Source: Burkholderiales bacterium (GTDB lineage: Bacteria > Pseudomonadota > Gammaproteobacteria > Burkholderiales > Eutrophovitaceae). From it: a DNA stretch of 47,610 nucleotides. Position numbers and translations under genes: made by a program. Positions 38,845 through 47,375 of the stretch are shown in pieces. Positions within the stretch are counted from its first letter, which is position 1; each line of letters opens with the position of its first letter. The notes below the pieces were generated by a model. That model made no database searches. It saw nothing but the letters and a program-made list of their open reading frames with translations, and was not told where the DNA came from. Where the stretch lies: positions 1 to 47,610 of the forward strand of contig DATMAN010000086.1 in the NCBI GenBank assembly GCA_035560005.1, read 5' to 3'.

Positions 38845-39726
38845 ATGACTTTCAGGGCAGGATACGTCACCATCGTCGGGAGGCCCAACGTGGGCAAATC
38901 GACGCTGCTCAACCGGCTGGTTGGAGCGAAAATAAGCATCGTGTCGCGCCGCCCGCAGACCACACGCCACCGGGTGCGGGGGATCGTGACCGAGCCCGAC
39001 GCACAGCTGGTTTTCGTGGATACGCCCGGCTTTCAGACGGCGCACTCCTCCGCGCTCAACCGGCTGATGAATCGCGCCGTGCTGCGCAGTCTCGAGGACG
39101 TGGACGCCGTGCTCGCCGTCGTCGAGGCGGCGGGCATCCGCAACGAGGATCGGGCGATCCTGCAACTGATCCCCGGGAACTTGCCGGTGGTGCTGGCCAT
39201 CAACAAGATCGATTTGCTCAAGGACCGCAGAACACTGTTGCCGATGATTGCGCAGGCGGCGCGGTTGCAGGATTTCGCCGCCATCGTGCCCATCTGCGCG
39301 CGCCAGGGCAGCCAGCTCCACGAACTTGTGGACGCGCTCAAGCCGCATCTGCCGCCGGGCGAAATGCTGTTCGACCCCGAGATGGTGACCGATCGCAACG
39401 AGCGCTTTCTTGCCTCCGAGCTGGTGCGTGAGCAATTGTTCCATGCGTTGGGCGCGGAGCTGCCCTACCGAACGACCGTTGTTGTGGAGGCGTTCGCCGA
39501 GGAGGCGCATCTGCGGCGCATTCACGCATCGATCATAGTCGACAAGAAAAACCAGAAGGCGATCGTGATCGGCGCCAAGGGCGAGAGACTCAAGGCGATC
39601 GGCACCCGCGCACGCAGGCAAATGGAACGGATATTTCAAGGCAAGGTACATCTCGAGCTGTGGGTACGGGTCAAGCAAGGCTGGGCCGATGACCCGCGAC
39701 TGCTCAAGAGCCTGGGATACGAGTGA
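38845..39726 (+). CDS. era: GTPase Era
   Basis: An essential GTPase that binds the 3' end of 16S rRNA and assists 30S assembly. The 293 residues carry GRPNVGKST (12-20), DTPGF, NKIDLL and a C-terminal KH domain with IVIGAKGERLKAIGTRARRQME. Its stop overlaps the recO GTG start (GTGA). Confidence 0.97.
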   Translation: MTFRAGYVTIVGRPNVGKSTLLNRLVGAKISIVSRRPQTTRHRVRGIVTEPDAQLVFVDTPGFQTAHSSALNRLMNRAVLRSLEDVDAVLAVVEAAGIRNEDRAILQLIPGNLPVVLAINKIDLLKDRRTLLPMIAQAARLQDFAAIVPICARQGSQLHELVDALKPHLPPGEMLFDPEMVTDRNERFLASELVREQLFHALGAELPYRTTVVVEAFAEEAHLRRIHASIIVDKKNQKAIVIGAKGERLKAIGTRARRQMERIFQGKVHLELWVRVKQGWADDPRLLKSLGYE

Positions 39727-40451
39727 GCAAGGCGGGCAACCAGGCAAGCCGGCAGGAGCTCGGTTTCGTACTGCACGCTTACCCGTTCCGCGAGACCAGC
39801 CTGGTGGTCGAGATCTTCACACGCGGCAGCGGGCGCCTGGCCATGGTGGCGCGTGGAGCACGGCGCGCAAGCTCGATCCTGCGGGGCCATCTCATGGCGT
39901 TCCAGCCGTTGCTGCTCTCCTGGGGCGGCAAGAGCGAACTGCGCACGCTGTACAGATCCGAATGGCAGGGCGGAATGGCCCAGCTCCGGGGGCTGGGCCT
40001 GATCTGCGGCTTCTATCTGAACGAGCTGCTGCTGCGCTTCCTGCTGCGGGAGGATCCCCATGAAACGCTGTTCGACACCTACCGGGAATCGATCGCCGCG
40101 CTGGCCGGCAGCGGAGATTACGCGGCCACCCTGCGGCGCTTCGAGAAGAATCTGCTGCGCGAAATGGGTTACGCGCTCGCCCTTGAACGGGAGGCCGACA
40201 CCGATGTTCCGATCGATCCGGCGCGACTATACGCCTATGTCATCGAACGCGGGCCGGTTCCAATGGAGAAGGCACGCGACCCAGCGATCGAGGTTCGCGG
40301 CAAGACGCTGCTCGACCTCGCGTGCGACAATTACTCCGATCCCGTGACGTTGCAACAGGGCAAGATCCTGATGCGCCAGCTTGTCGCGCACTATCTCGGC
40401 AGCCGCACCTTGCATACCCGGCAGCTCCTCCTGGATCTGCAGCAGCTCTGA
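39723..40451 (+). CDS. recO: DNA repair protein RecO
   Basis: RecO loads RecA with RecR during RecF-pathway repair. The 242 residues have the N-terminal OB fold (GFVLHAYPFRETSLVVEIFTR) and an alpha-helical domain with LICGFYLNELLLRFLLREDPHE. No zinc-finger cysteines are seen, as in E. coli RecO. GTG start overlapping era. Confidence 0.94.
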   Translation: MSKAGNQASRQELGFVLHAYPFRETSLVVEIFTRGSGRLAMVARGARRASSILRGHLMAFQPLLLSWGGKSELRTLYRSEWQGGMAQLRGLGLICGFYLNELLLRFLLREDPHETLFDTYRESIAALAGSGDYAATLRRFEKNLLREMGYALALEREADTDVPIDPARLYAYVIERGPVPMEKARDPAIEVRGKTLLDLACDNYSDPVTLQQGKILMRQLVAHYLGSRTLHTRQLLLDLQQL

Positions 40452-40467
40452 TTGCCGGGCTCGAGCC

Positions 40468-41211
40468 ATGACCAAGCTCAGCGTCAACGTCAACAAAATT
40501 GCGTTGTTGCGAAACTCACGCGCCGTCGGCATTCCCAACTTGGTGCGCCTAGCGCGCATCGCGCTCGAAGCCGGCGCGCACGGCATTACCGTTCACCCCC
40601 GGCCCGACCGCCGTCATATCCTGCCAGAAGACGTGATGGAGCTGAACGCACTGATCGCCGCGCACCCTGGCGTGGAGTACAACATCGAGGGCAATCCCTT
40701 CTACCAGGTCATGGAGCTGGTAGCCTCGGTACTGCCCGATCAGTGCACCCTCGTGCCGGACGAACCAAAGGCCTTCACCTCCGATCATGGGTGGGATCTG
40801 CGGCAGGATGGGGAGCGTCTGCGACCGATCGTCGCCCAGTTGAAACGGCTCGGTGTGAGAGTCAGCCTCTTCATGGACCCGATCCCAGAGAACATGATTC
40901 GAGCAAAAGAGGTCGGCGCCGACCGCGTGGAACTATATACCGAACCATATGCGAGAGCCTTCTCCACCTCGGACGAAGCCGCTGCGCTCGAGCGCTACGC
41001 CGCGGCGGCCCGCGCGGCGCGCGAAGCCGGGCTCGGTATCAACGCCGGACACGACTTGAACCGCGAAAACCTGACCGCCTTCCTGCGAGCCGTACCCGAT
41101 GTCTTGGAAGTCTCCATCGGTCACGCGCTGGTCTCCGATGCCCTGGAGTTCGGCATGGCGAAGAGCGTAAGCTTGTATCTGGACGCGATCGCGCGAGGCA
41201 GCGCGCAATGA
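40468..41211 (+). CDS. pdxJ: Pyridoxine 5'-phosphate synthase (PdxJ), alternative subtype
   Basis: PdxJ condenses 3-amino-2-oxopropyl phosphate with deoxyxylulose 5-phosphate to make PNP (vitamin B6). The 247-residue TIM barrel starts MTKLSVNVNKIALLRNSR, with VHPRPDRRH, EYNIEGNP, TSDHGWDL, ELYTEPYA and INAGHDLNRENL. These blocks match the subtype I remember from Bacteroidetes and Xanthomonas, not the usual betaproteobacterial one (NIDHVATLRNARG, ELTTEGGLDV). The position between recO and acpS is standard. ATG 40468 fits the family start, although the Shine-Dalgarno is weak. It overlaps acpS by ATGA. Confidence 0.94.
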   Translation: MTKLSVNVNKIALLRNSRAVGIPNLVRLARIALEAGAHGITVHPRPDRRHILPEDVMELNALIAAHPGVEYNIEGNPFYQVMELVASVLPDQCTLVPDEPKAFTSDHGWDLRQDGERLRPIVAQLKRLGVRVSLFMDPIPENMIRAKEVGADRVELYTEPYARAFSTSDEAAALERYAAAARAAREAGLGINAGHDLNRENLTAFLRAVPDVLEVSIGHALVSDALEFGMAKSVSLYLDAIARGSAQ

Positions 41212-41591
41212 TCGCCGGAATCGGGATCGATCTGGTGGAGATAAGCCGCGTGGAGCGGATGCTCGCTGCCTACGGCGACCGATTCGTCGAACGGGTACTC
41301 ACGCCCGTCGAGCGCGACGACTACCGTGGGAGCACCAAGCAGGCGTGGTTTCTGGGCGGCCGCTTCGCCGCCAAGGAGGCGCTTTCCAAGGCGCTCGGCA
41401 CCGGTTTGCGCTTCCCGGTGACACTGCAGGCGATCAGCGTAATCAGGGACGATCGCGGACGTCCCGGTCTGCGGTTCGGAGAAACGCTGGCGGGACATCT
41501 GCAGCACAACCGGATCGCTAGGGTGCATCTGTCGATCACGCATGAGAAGGACTTGGCCTGCGCGATCGTCGTGCTGGAGTCGCAATCATGA
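41208..41591 (+). CDS. acpS: Holo-[acyl-carrier-protein] synthase
   Basis: AcpS transfers 4'-phosphopantetheine from CoA to acyl carrier protein. The 127-residue protein has the Mg-binding Asp8 (GIGIDLVEISRVE) and Glu57 in FAAKEALSKALGTG, with SITHEKDLACAIVVLE at the end. It overlaps pdxJ and nagZ by ATGA on both sides. Confidence 0.96.
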   Translation: MIAGIGIDLVEISRVERMLAAYGDRFVERVLTPVERDDYRGSTKQAWFLGGRFAAKEALSKALGTGLRFPVTLQAISVIRDDRGRPGLRFGETLAGHLQHNRIARVHLSITHEKDLACAIVVLESQS

Positions 41592-42631
41592 AGGAACTGC
41601 CGCTGGGTCCGGTGATGGTGGATGTGCGTGGGACGCGCCTGGAACGCGACGACATCGCTCGCCTGCTGCATCCCCTGACCGGAGCAGTCATTCTGTTTGC
41701 GCGCAACTACGAGGATACGCGACAGATCTCGGAGCTATGCCGGAAGATTCGCGCGCTGCGGGACCCTTCCTTGCTGATCGCGGTGGATCACGAAGGTGGT
41801 CGCGTCCAGCGCTTCCGCGAGGGTTTCACGCCGGTTCCACCGATGCGCGCGTTCGGCCGGCTGTGGGATTGCGACCCGCTCCGTGCACGCGCTGCCGCAC
41901 GCGAGGCCGGAGTACTCATCGCGCTGGAGCTAGGCGCCTGCGGCGTGGATTTCAGCTTCACCCCAGTGCTCGACCTCGACTACGGAACAAGCACGGTCAT
42001 CGGAGATCGCGCGTTTCATCGCAACGCCGAAGCGGTCACGCAGCTGGCCGGCGCGCTGATCGAGGGTCTGCGGGAAGCAGGCATGGCGAGTGTCGGAAAG
42101 CATTTTCCCGGTCACGGATTCGTTGCAGCCGATTCGCACATCGCATTGCCGGTGGACGAGCGTCCGATGGAGCAGATCGAACGCGAAGATCTGCTTCCTT
42201 TCGCGCGCCTTGCGTCCCGGCTGGCGGGCGTAATGCCGGCCCACGTGGCCTATCCGAGGGTCGATTCGGTACCAGCGGGGTTTTCGGCGATCTGGCTGCG
42301 GCAGATTCTGCGTGAGCGATTGGGGTTCCGCGGAGTGGTTTTCAGCGACGATCTGACGATGGAAGGCGCTTCGGTCGCCGGCACCATCGAGCGTCGGGCC
42401 CGCAGCGCTTTTGAGGCCGGCTGCGACATGGTGCTCGTCTGCAACCGGCCTGCCGAGGCGGAAGCCTTGCTGAGCGCGCTTGAGCGCGAGCCGCCCGTGT
42501 CCGACTGGCAGCGCCTGCTCGCGCTGCGCTCGCAGCCGCGCGTGCGGTCGGTCGCGGCGCTGCCGGCCTCGCGAGAAAGGCGGCGTGCGCTGCAAGCGCT
42601 GGCGGCGCTTGAGGGCAGCCACTCCGCATGA
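41588..42631 (+). CDS. nagZ: Beta-N-acetylhexosaminidase NagZ
   Basis: A cytoplasmic family 3 glycosidase that removes GlcNAc from anhydromuropeptides during cell-wall recycling. The 347 residues contain VDHEGGRVQRF, KHFPGHG (171-177, with the catalytic-loop His) and FSDDLTMEGAS with the nucleophile Asp. No signal peptide is present, as expected. ATGA overlaps exist at both ends. Confidence 0.96.
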   Translation: MKELPLGPVMVDVRGTRLERDDIARLLHPLTGAVILFARNYEDTRQISELCRKIRALRDPSLLIAVDHEGGRVQRFREGFTPVPPMRAFGRLWDCDPLRARAAAREAGVLIALELGACGVDFSFTPVLDLDYGTSTVIGDRAFHRNAEAVTQLAGALIEGLREAGMASVGKHFPGHGFVAADSHIALPVDERPMEQIEREDLLPFARLASRLAGVMPAHVAYPRVDSVPAGFSAIWLRQILRERLGFRGVVFSDDLTMEGASVAGTIERRARSAFEAGCDMVLVCNRPAEAEALLSALEREPPVSDWQRLLALRSQPRVRSVAALPASRERRRALQALAALEGSHSA

Positions 42632-43569
42632 ATCCGCGTGGTCATTCCAATCATGCTCACCCGGGCGGGGGGCTTCCAGGGCTGTACGTGGCCTTGGGGG
42701 CTACCGCTGGCTTCGCCTCAGTCGAGTTGCTTGCCGGATGGTGGTTCAATTCGCTGGCGCTGTTGAGCGATGCCGGCCACATGTTCTCCGATGCCGCCGC
42801 GCTCGCCCTCGCAGTGCTGGCCGCGCTCATCGCCCGGCGACCAGCCGGGGCGCGCCACTCCTACGGTCTTGCGCGTGCAGAGGTCATCGCCGGATTCGTG
42901 AACGGTCTGTTGCTGCTCGCGGTGGTCGTGATGATTTTCGTGGAAGCGGTGGCGCGCCTGCTCGAACCCGAAGCGGTTCAGGGCATGGGTGTAGCGGTGG
43001 TCGCCGCGCTCGGCCTGACCGTGAATCTCGCGGTGATCTACGTTCTGGGCCGCGGCGGACAGGACTTGAACACCCGGGCGGCCACGCTGCATGTGTTCGG
43101 GGACCTCGTCGGCTCGGTCGCCGCGCTCACCTCGGGAGCGGTGATCCACTTCACCGGCTGGCAACCGATCGACCCGCTCTTGTCGATCGTCATTGCACTG
43201 CTCATCCTCGCGTCGACGCTGAGGCTGGTGCGCGAAGCACTGCACGTGCTGATGGAAGGCGTGCCAGCCGGGATCCAGTTGCGTGAGGTGGGGATGGCGC
43301 TGGCCCAAGTCCAGGGGGTGCGCTCCGTGCACGACCTGCACATCTGGACCATTTCCAGCGGGCAGGTGGCGTTGTCGGCCCATCTGGACGTCGACGACCT
43401 CGCGCGATGGCCCCAACTGCTAGAGGAGGCGAGGCGCGCGCTGCAGCGCCGCTTCGGCATCGAGCATGTCACGCTGCAGCCTGAACAGCTGGGGGGCGTG
43501 AACCCAGGACATCAGGCCCGGGTGAGGATCCTGCCGCGGCCAAAGCGCGATGACGCGGACCGCCAATAA
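42628..43569 (+). CDS. Cation diffusion facilitator (ZitB/CzcD-type)
   Basis: An inner-membrane proton antiporter exporting zinc or similar divalent metals. The 313 residues have six predicted membrane helices. The metal-site pairs are visible as SDAGHMFSD (Asp48/His51/Asp55) and HVFGDLVGS near residue 155. An N-terminal His-containing stretch (GHSNHAHPGG) precedes the first helix, and a cytoplasmic ferredoxin-like domain with VHDLHIWTISSGQ follows. It overlaps nagZ by ATGA and ends 6 bases from the convergent efp. Confidence 0.93.
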   Translation: MNPRGHSNHAHPGGGLPGLYVALGATAGFASVELLAGWWFNSLALLSDAGHMFSDAAALALAVLAALIARRPAGARHSYGLARAEVIAGFVNGLLLLAVVVMIFVEAVARLLEPEAVQGMGVAVVAALGLTVNLAVIYVLGRGGQDLNTRAATLHVFGDLVGSVAALTSGAVIHFTGWQPIDPLLSIVIALLILASTLRLVREALHVLMEGVPAGIQLREVGMALAQVQGVRSVHDLHIWTISSGQVALSAHLDVDDLARWPQLLEEARRALQRRFGIEHVTLQPEQLGGVNPGHQARVRILPRPKRDDADRQ

Positions 43570-43575
43570 CGCGGC

Positions 43576-44142
43576 TCAGGCGCGCTCGACGTACTCTCCG
43601 GTGTCGGTGTTGACCTTGATCCTGGCGCCTTCCTCGATGAACTGCGGAACCAACACGCTGATGCCGGTCTCGAGCCTGGCCGGTTTGAAGGACCCGGTGA
43701 CGGTGGCGTTCTTGACGGCAGGTTCGGTCTGCACAACGGTCAGTACGACAGTGGAGGGAAGCTGTATGCCGATTGGACGTTCGTTGTGGAAGTTCACCTG
43801 CACGTCGGTGTTGGGCAGCAGATAGCCGGCCTGGCCTTCGAGGAACTCGGCCGGAAGCGTCAGCTGTTCGTAGGTTTCCTTGTCCATGAATACGTAGCTG
43901 TCGCCATCCTTATAAAGGAACTGCATTTCGCGCGGCTCAACATAAGCGCGCTCGACCTTGTCCTCGGTGCGGATGCGCTCGTTGCGCTTGGTGCCGCTTT
44001 CCAAGTCCTTCATTTCCACTTGCATGAACGCGCCGCCACGGCCCCCGACGTGCACGTGATAGCTCTTCAGGACGCGCCAGACCCGCTTGTCCATTTCGAT
44101 GAGGTTGCCGGCGCGGATTTCGGTAGCCAGGACTTTCGGCAT
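43576..44142 (-). CDS. efp: Elongation factor P, alphaproteobacterial-like, arginine-tipped loop
   Basis: EF-P rescues ribosomes stalled at polyproline. The 188 residues form the usual three beta-barrel domains. The protein reads MPKVLATEIRAGNLIEMD, KSYHVHVGGRGGAFMQVEMK, GTKRNERIRTEDKVERAYVE and TDTGEYVERA. I recognise this as the alphaproteobacterial/Rickettsia-like subtype rather than the betaproteobacterial one with NKSGRNAAVV. The loop tip, where Lys34 (E. coli) or Arg32 (Pseudomonas) is modified, is Arg35 here. The EarP gene usually beside Arg-type efp is absent; a uracil-DNA glycosylase gene lies divergently. A -10-like TACAAT (44175-44180, minus strand) precedes it, and the Shine-Dalgarno is weak. 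Confidence 0.95.
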   Translation of the reverse strand: MPKVLATEIRAGNLIEMDKRVWRVLKSYHVHVGGRGGAFMQVEMKDLESGTKRNERIRTEDKVERAYVEPREMQFLYKDGDSYVFMDKETYEQLTLPAEFLEGQAGYLLPNTDVQVNFHNERPIGIQLPSTVVLTVVQTEPAVKNATVTGSFKPARLETGISVLVPQFIEEGARIKVNTDTGEYVERA

Positions 44143-44253
44143 CGGATCGATTGCTTACTTGCAAAAGGAGGCGCATTGTACACTGGGAAATTGCGGCCAA
44201 GTCCGGAACGAACAGGCCACCGGCTTCGGGCCGTGACAAGCGGATAACAGGCC

Positions 44254-44922
44254 GTGCCGCGAGCCGTACAGTCATTTTCTGCCGAGTGCCAGTGCTGCCA
44301 CCGGCTGGCCATGTTCCTAAGAGAAATTCGCCGGCAATATCCCACCTACTACGCCAGGCCGGTACCTTCTTTCGGCGTCTCGTGGCCCCGGTTGCTGATC
44401 GTCGGGCTCGCCCCGGGATTGCACGGCGCCAATCGCACTGGACGGCCCTTCACGGGCGACTCTGCGGGACAGTTGCTTTACCGGACGCTATATCGGTTCG
44501 GGCTTGCTTCGCGCCCGTATTCGCTGGCCGCCGATGACGAACTGCGGTTGATCGGCTGTCGCATCACCAATGCCGTGCGTTGCGTGCCACCGCAGAACAA
44601 ACCCACAGCGGGCGAACTCGTTCAGTGCAACGGGTATCTGAAAGCCGAGCTCGAGACATTGCAACCCCGGCCGGCCATTCTGGCCTTGGGCAAGGTTGCG
44701 CACACTGCCGTATTGGCTGCCTGCGGCGTGCAGCAGGCCGAGTATCGCTTCGCCCACGGCGCCGAGCATGCGTTACCTGGCGGCGCGCATCTGTTCGATA
44801 GCTATCATTGCTCCCGTTACAATACCCACACCGGCCGCTTGACCGAAGGCATGTTCGCAGCGGTGCTTGCGCGAATCGCAGAGTATTTCCGCGCACCGTG
44901 CAAACAGCCCCGGAACTGCTGA
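44254..44922 (+). CDS. Uracil-DNA glycosylase, Fe-S family 4/5 type
   Basis: A DNA repair enzyme that excises uracil. The 222 residues have the family motifs GLAPGLHGANRTGRPFTGD, NAVRCVPPQNKP and SYHCSRYNTHTGRL. I favour family 5 (UdgB-like) because motif 1 is GLAPG with A rather than the catalytic E/D of family 4. Cysteines at 12, 14, 15, in AVRCVPP and in QCNGYL are candidates for the 4Fe-4S ligands. The start GTG 44254 keeps the N-terminal cysteines; ATG 44311 would lose them. It lies between efp and uvrC, so it is part of a repair-linked stretch. Confidence 0.9.
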   Translation: MPRAVQSFSAECQCCHRLAMFLREIRRQYPTYYARPVPSFGVSWPRLLIVGLAPGLHGANRTGRPFTGDSAGQLLYRTLYRFGLASRPYSLAADDELRLIGCRITNAVRCVPPQNKPTAGELVQCNGYLKAELETLQPRPAILALGKVAHTAVLAACGVQQAEYRFAHGAEHALPGGAHLFDSYHCSRYNTHTGRLTEGMFAAVLARIAEYFRAPCKQPRNC

Positions 44923-44930
44923 CTTCTCCC

Positions 44931-46745
44931 ATGCCTTCCAGCTTCAACAGCACCGGGCTGATCGGCGCGCTGCCGCACCTTCCCGGAATCTATCGCATGT
45001 TGAATGCAGCCGGCGAGGTGCTCTACGTAGGCAAGGCACGCGACCTCAAGAGGCGCGTCGCATCGTACTTTCAGAAAGCCGGCTCCCAGACGCCGCGAAT
45101 TCAACTGATGCTCAGCCAGGTTGCAGCCATCGAAACGACGGTGACGCGCTCCGAGTCCGAGGCACTGCTGCTCGAAAATAACTTAATAAAGACTTTAAGA
45201 CCACGATATAACATACTGTATAGAGACGACAAATCTTATCCCTATGTCGTGCTCACCGGACATCCCTTTCCCCGGCTCGGCTTTTATCGGGGCGGCCTGG
45301 ATAGAAGCAACCGGTACTTTGGGCCATTCTCCAGCGCGAGCGGTGTGCGCGAGAGCATTCAGCTTATGCAGAAGGTCTTCGGGCTCAGAACCTGCGCAGA
45401 CACGGTGTTCGCCAACCGCTCCAGGCCCTGCTTGCTATACCAGATCAAACGCTGCAGCGGTCCTTGCGTGGGCCTGATCAGCCACGCCGACTATGCCGAG
45501 AACGTCCACGGCGCTGCCCTGTTTCTCGAGGGGCAGGAGGACGAAGCCCTGAAACGCCTTGAGGCGAGGATGCTGGCCGCGTCCGAACGGCAGGATTATG
45601 AGCAGGCTGCGGTGCTGCGTGACCAGATACGGGCGCTTTCCAAGGTGCGCGAGACGCAGTTCGTCTCCTCCGGGAAGAGCAGGATCGATGCCGATGTCGT
45701 GGCTCTGGCTTCCGCACAAGGACTTCTGTGCGTGAATCTGGTGATGATTCGCGGAGGAACGCATCGCGGGGACAAGAGCTATTTTCCGCAGAATGCCCGC
45801 GAACAGGACGAAGAAGAAGCCCTCGAAGCCTTTCTGGCGCAGCACTACCTCAATCGCGAGGTGCCCGCGCTGATCGTGGTCAATCGGCCGATCGATACCC
45901 GGGGATTGCAGGCACTGCTCTCGCAGCAAGCTCACAAGAAGGTCCAGATTTCGACTCGCCCCACAGGTGATCGCAGAGTTTGGGCACGGATGGCGGAAAA
46001 GAACGCGCAACTGGCCATCGCCCAGAGACTCGGTAGCCAGGCAACTCAGGAGGCACGGCTCTTCGCCTTGCACGAAGCACTGGGGTTGCACGAGCCAGTG
46101 CAACGCATCGAGTGCTTCGACATCAGCCACACGATGGGAGAGGCCACGGTGGCGTCCTGCGTGGTCTACGACCGCGCCGCCATGCAGCCTGGCGAATACC
46201 GGCGCTTTAACGTTTCCGGAATCGAGCCCGGTGACGACTACGCCGCCATGCGGCAGGTGCTGGAGCGGCGCTACCGCCGCGTCTTGGAAAGCGAAGGCAA
46301 GCTCCCAGACTTGATCCTGATCGACGGAGGCAAGGGTCAGGTGTCCAGCGCCCATCAGGTTCTTGCCGAACTGGGCATCGGCGATGTCGCTTTGCTCGGG
46401 GTCGCCAAGGGCGAAAGCCGCAAGTCCGGCCTCGAGCAACTGGTGTTTGCCGACGAACGGCCGGCCCTGCGATTGCCATCCGATCACCCGGGGCTGCACT
46501 TGCTGCAGCAGATCCGCGACGAAGCGCATCGGTTCGCGATCCAGGGGCACCGTCGTCGACGCGCCAAGACTCGCACCCGTTCGGTGTTGGAAGAGATCGA
46601 AGGCATCGGCGCCAAACGCCGGCAGAAGCTGCTGTCGCGCTTCGGGGGCATCCGCGGAGTGGTCGCCGCGAGCGTGGAAGAGCTTCAACAGGTCGACGGC
46701 ATCAGCCGTGCGCTGGCCGAGCGCATTTACCAGCAGCTGCACTGA
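44931..46745 (+). CDS. uvrC: UvrABC system protein C
   Basis: The incision nuclease of nucleotide excision repair. The 604 residues have an N-terminal GIY-YIG domain (GIYRML to LYVGKARDLKRR, about 19-42), a Cys cluster (TCADTVFANRSRPCLLYQIKRC), a UVR domain (about 200-235), the RNase H-like domain with CFDISHTMGEATVAS and LILIDGGKGQ, and C-terminal helix-hairpin-helix repeats. A 66-bp stretch at 45174-45239 (residues 82-103) is strikingly AT-rich with rare codons. ATG 44931 was chosen by family match; the Shine-Dalgarno is weak. pgsA follows, as in E. coli. Confidence 0.97.
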   Translation: MPSSFNSTGLIGALPHLPGIYRMLNAAGEVLYVGKARDLKRRVASYFQKAGSQTPRIQLMLSQVAAIETTVTRSESEALLLENNLIKTLRPRYNILYRDDKSYPYVVLTGHPFPRLGFYRGGLDRSNRYFGPFSSASGVRESIQLMQKVFGLRTCADTVFANRSRPCLLYQIKRCSGPCVGLISHADYAENVHGAALFLEGQEDEALKRLEARMLAASERQDYEQAAVLRDQIRALSKVRETQFVSSGKSRIDADVVALASAQGLLCVNLVMIRGGTHRGDKSYFPQNAREQDEEEALEAFLAQHYLNREVPALIVVNRPIDTRGLQALLSQQAHKKVQISTRPTGDRRVWARMAEKNAQLAIAQRLGSQATQEARLFALHEALGLHEPVQRIECFDISHTMGEATVASCVVYDRAAMQPGEYRRFNVSGIEPGDDYAAMRQVLERRYRRVLESEGKLPDLILIDGGKGQVSSAHQVLAELGIGDVALLGVAKGESRKSGLEQLVFADERPALRLPSDHPGLHLLQQIRDEAHRFAIQGHRRRRAKTRTRSVLEEIEGIGAKRRQKLLSRFGGIRGVVAASVEELQQVDGISRALAERIYQQLH

Positions 46746-46760
46746 CCTTCGGGAGACTGG

Positions 46761-47327
46761 ATGCCGTTCAACGTACCCAATCTGCTCACCTGGCTGCGGA
46801 TTTTCCTGATTCCGCTGCTGGTGCTGGTCTATTACCTCCCGCATGACTGGATGCCCACCCACAATCGCAACATCTTGGCCACGGCGATCTTCGTCCTCGC
46901 GGCAGCGACCGACTGGCTGGACGGCTGGCTCGCGCGCACCCTGAAGCAGACTTCACTGTTCGGCGCCTTTCTCGATCCGGTCGCGGACAAGCTCATGGTA
47001 TCCACGGCGCTCGTCATGCTGGTGTGGCTAGCGCGCTGCGAAGCCTTCATCGCAGCGATCATCATCGGCCGCGAGATTGCGATCTCGGCACTGCGCGAAT
47101 GGATGGCGAAAGTAGGGCAGAGCCGCAGCGTCGCGGTGTCGATGGTGGGCAAACTCAAGACCCTGTCGCAGATGATCGCGATCGCGCTGCTGCTCTACCA
47201 CGATCCGCTGCTTGGGCTCAGCGCCCACCGGATAGGCACCTGGCTGATCTACCTCGCGGCGCTGCTCACATTGTGGTCGATGATCTATTACCTGCGCAGG
47301 GCGATTCCCGAGTTGCTGAGGCAGTGA
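46761..47327 (+). CDS. pgsA: CDP-diacylglycerol-glycerol-3-phosphate phosphatidyltransferase
   Basis: PgsA makes phosphatidylglycerol phosphate in the inner membrane. The 188 residues have about five hydrophobic segments and the CDP-alcohol phosphotransferase motif DWLDGWLARTLKQ then GAFLDPVADK. The start MPFNVPNLLTWLRI is canonical, with GGGAGA upstream. The uvrC-pgsA-tRNA-Gly-tRNA-Cys order is the same as in E. coli. Confidence 0.96.
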   Translation: MPFNVPNLLTWLRIFLIPLLVLVYYLPHDWMPTHNRNILATAIFVLAAATDWLDGWLARTLKQTSLFGAFLDPVADKLMVSTALVMLVWLARCEAFIAAIIIGREIAISALREWMAKVGQSRSVAVSMVGKLKTLSQMIAIALLLYHDPLLGLSAHRIGTWLIYLAALLTLWSMIYYLRRAIPELLRQ

Positions 47328-47333
47328 GCTTTC

Positions 47334-47361
47334 TTGACAAGCAGGACTCCCCCCCTATAAT
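47334..47361 (+). promoter_or_regulatory. Strong consensus promoter of the tRNA-Gly/Cys operon
   Basis: Perfect TTGACA (47334-47339) and perfect TATAAT (47356-47361) with a 16-base spacer. A C/T-rich stretch precedes the -10 and the tRNA starts 14 bases after it. This is the best promoter in the window, as expected for stable RNA. Confidence 0.92.
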
Positions 47362-47375
47362 TCCGCATTCCTCAA

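Noticed and set aside
44165..44182. AGGAGG on the plus strand before the uracil-DNA glycosylase gene
   Set aside because: No ATG, GTG or TTG follows at a proper distance in a supported frame, and the site lies in the efp promoter region of the other strand.
45212..45231. A LexA-box half site (ACTGTAT) in the uvrC AT-rich island, tempting because uvrC is a repair gene
   Set aside because: The matching right half is missing and the site is inside the coding region, so an SOS box is not supported.
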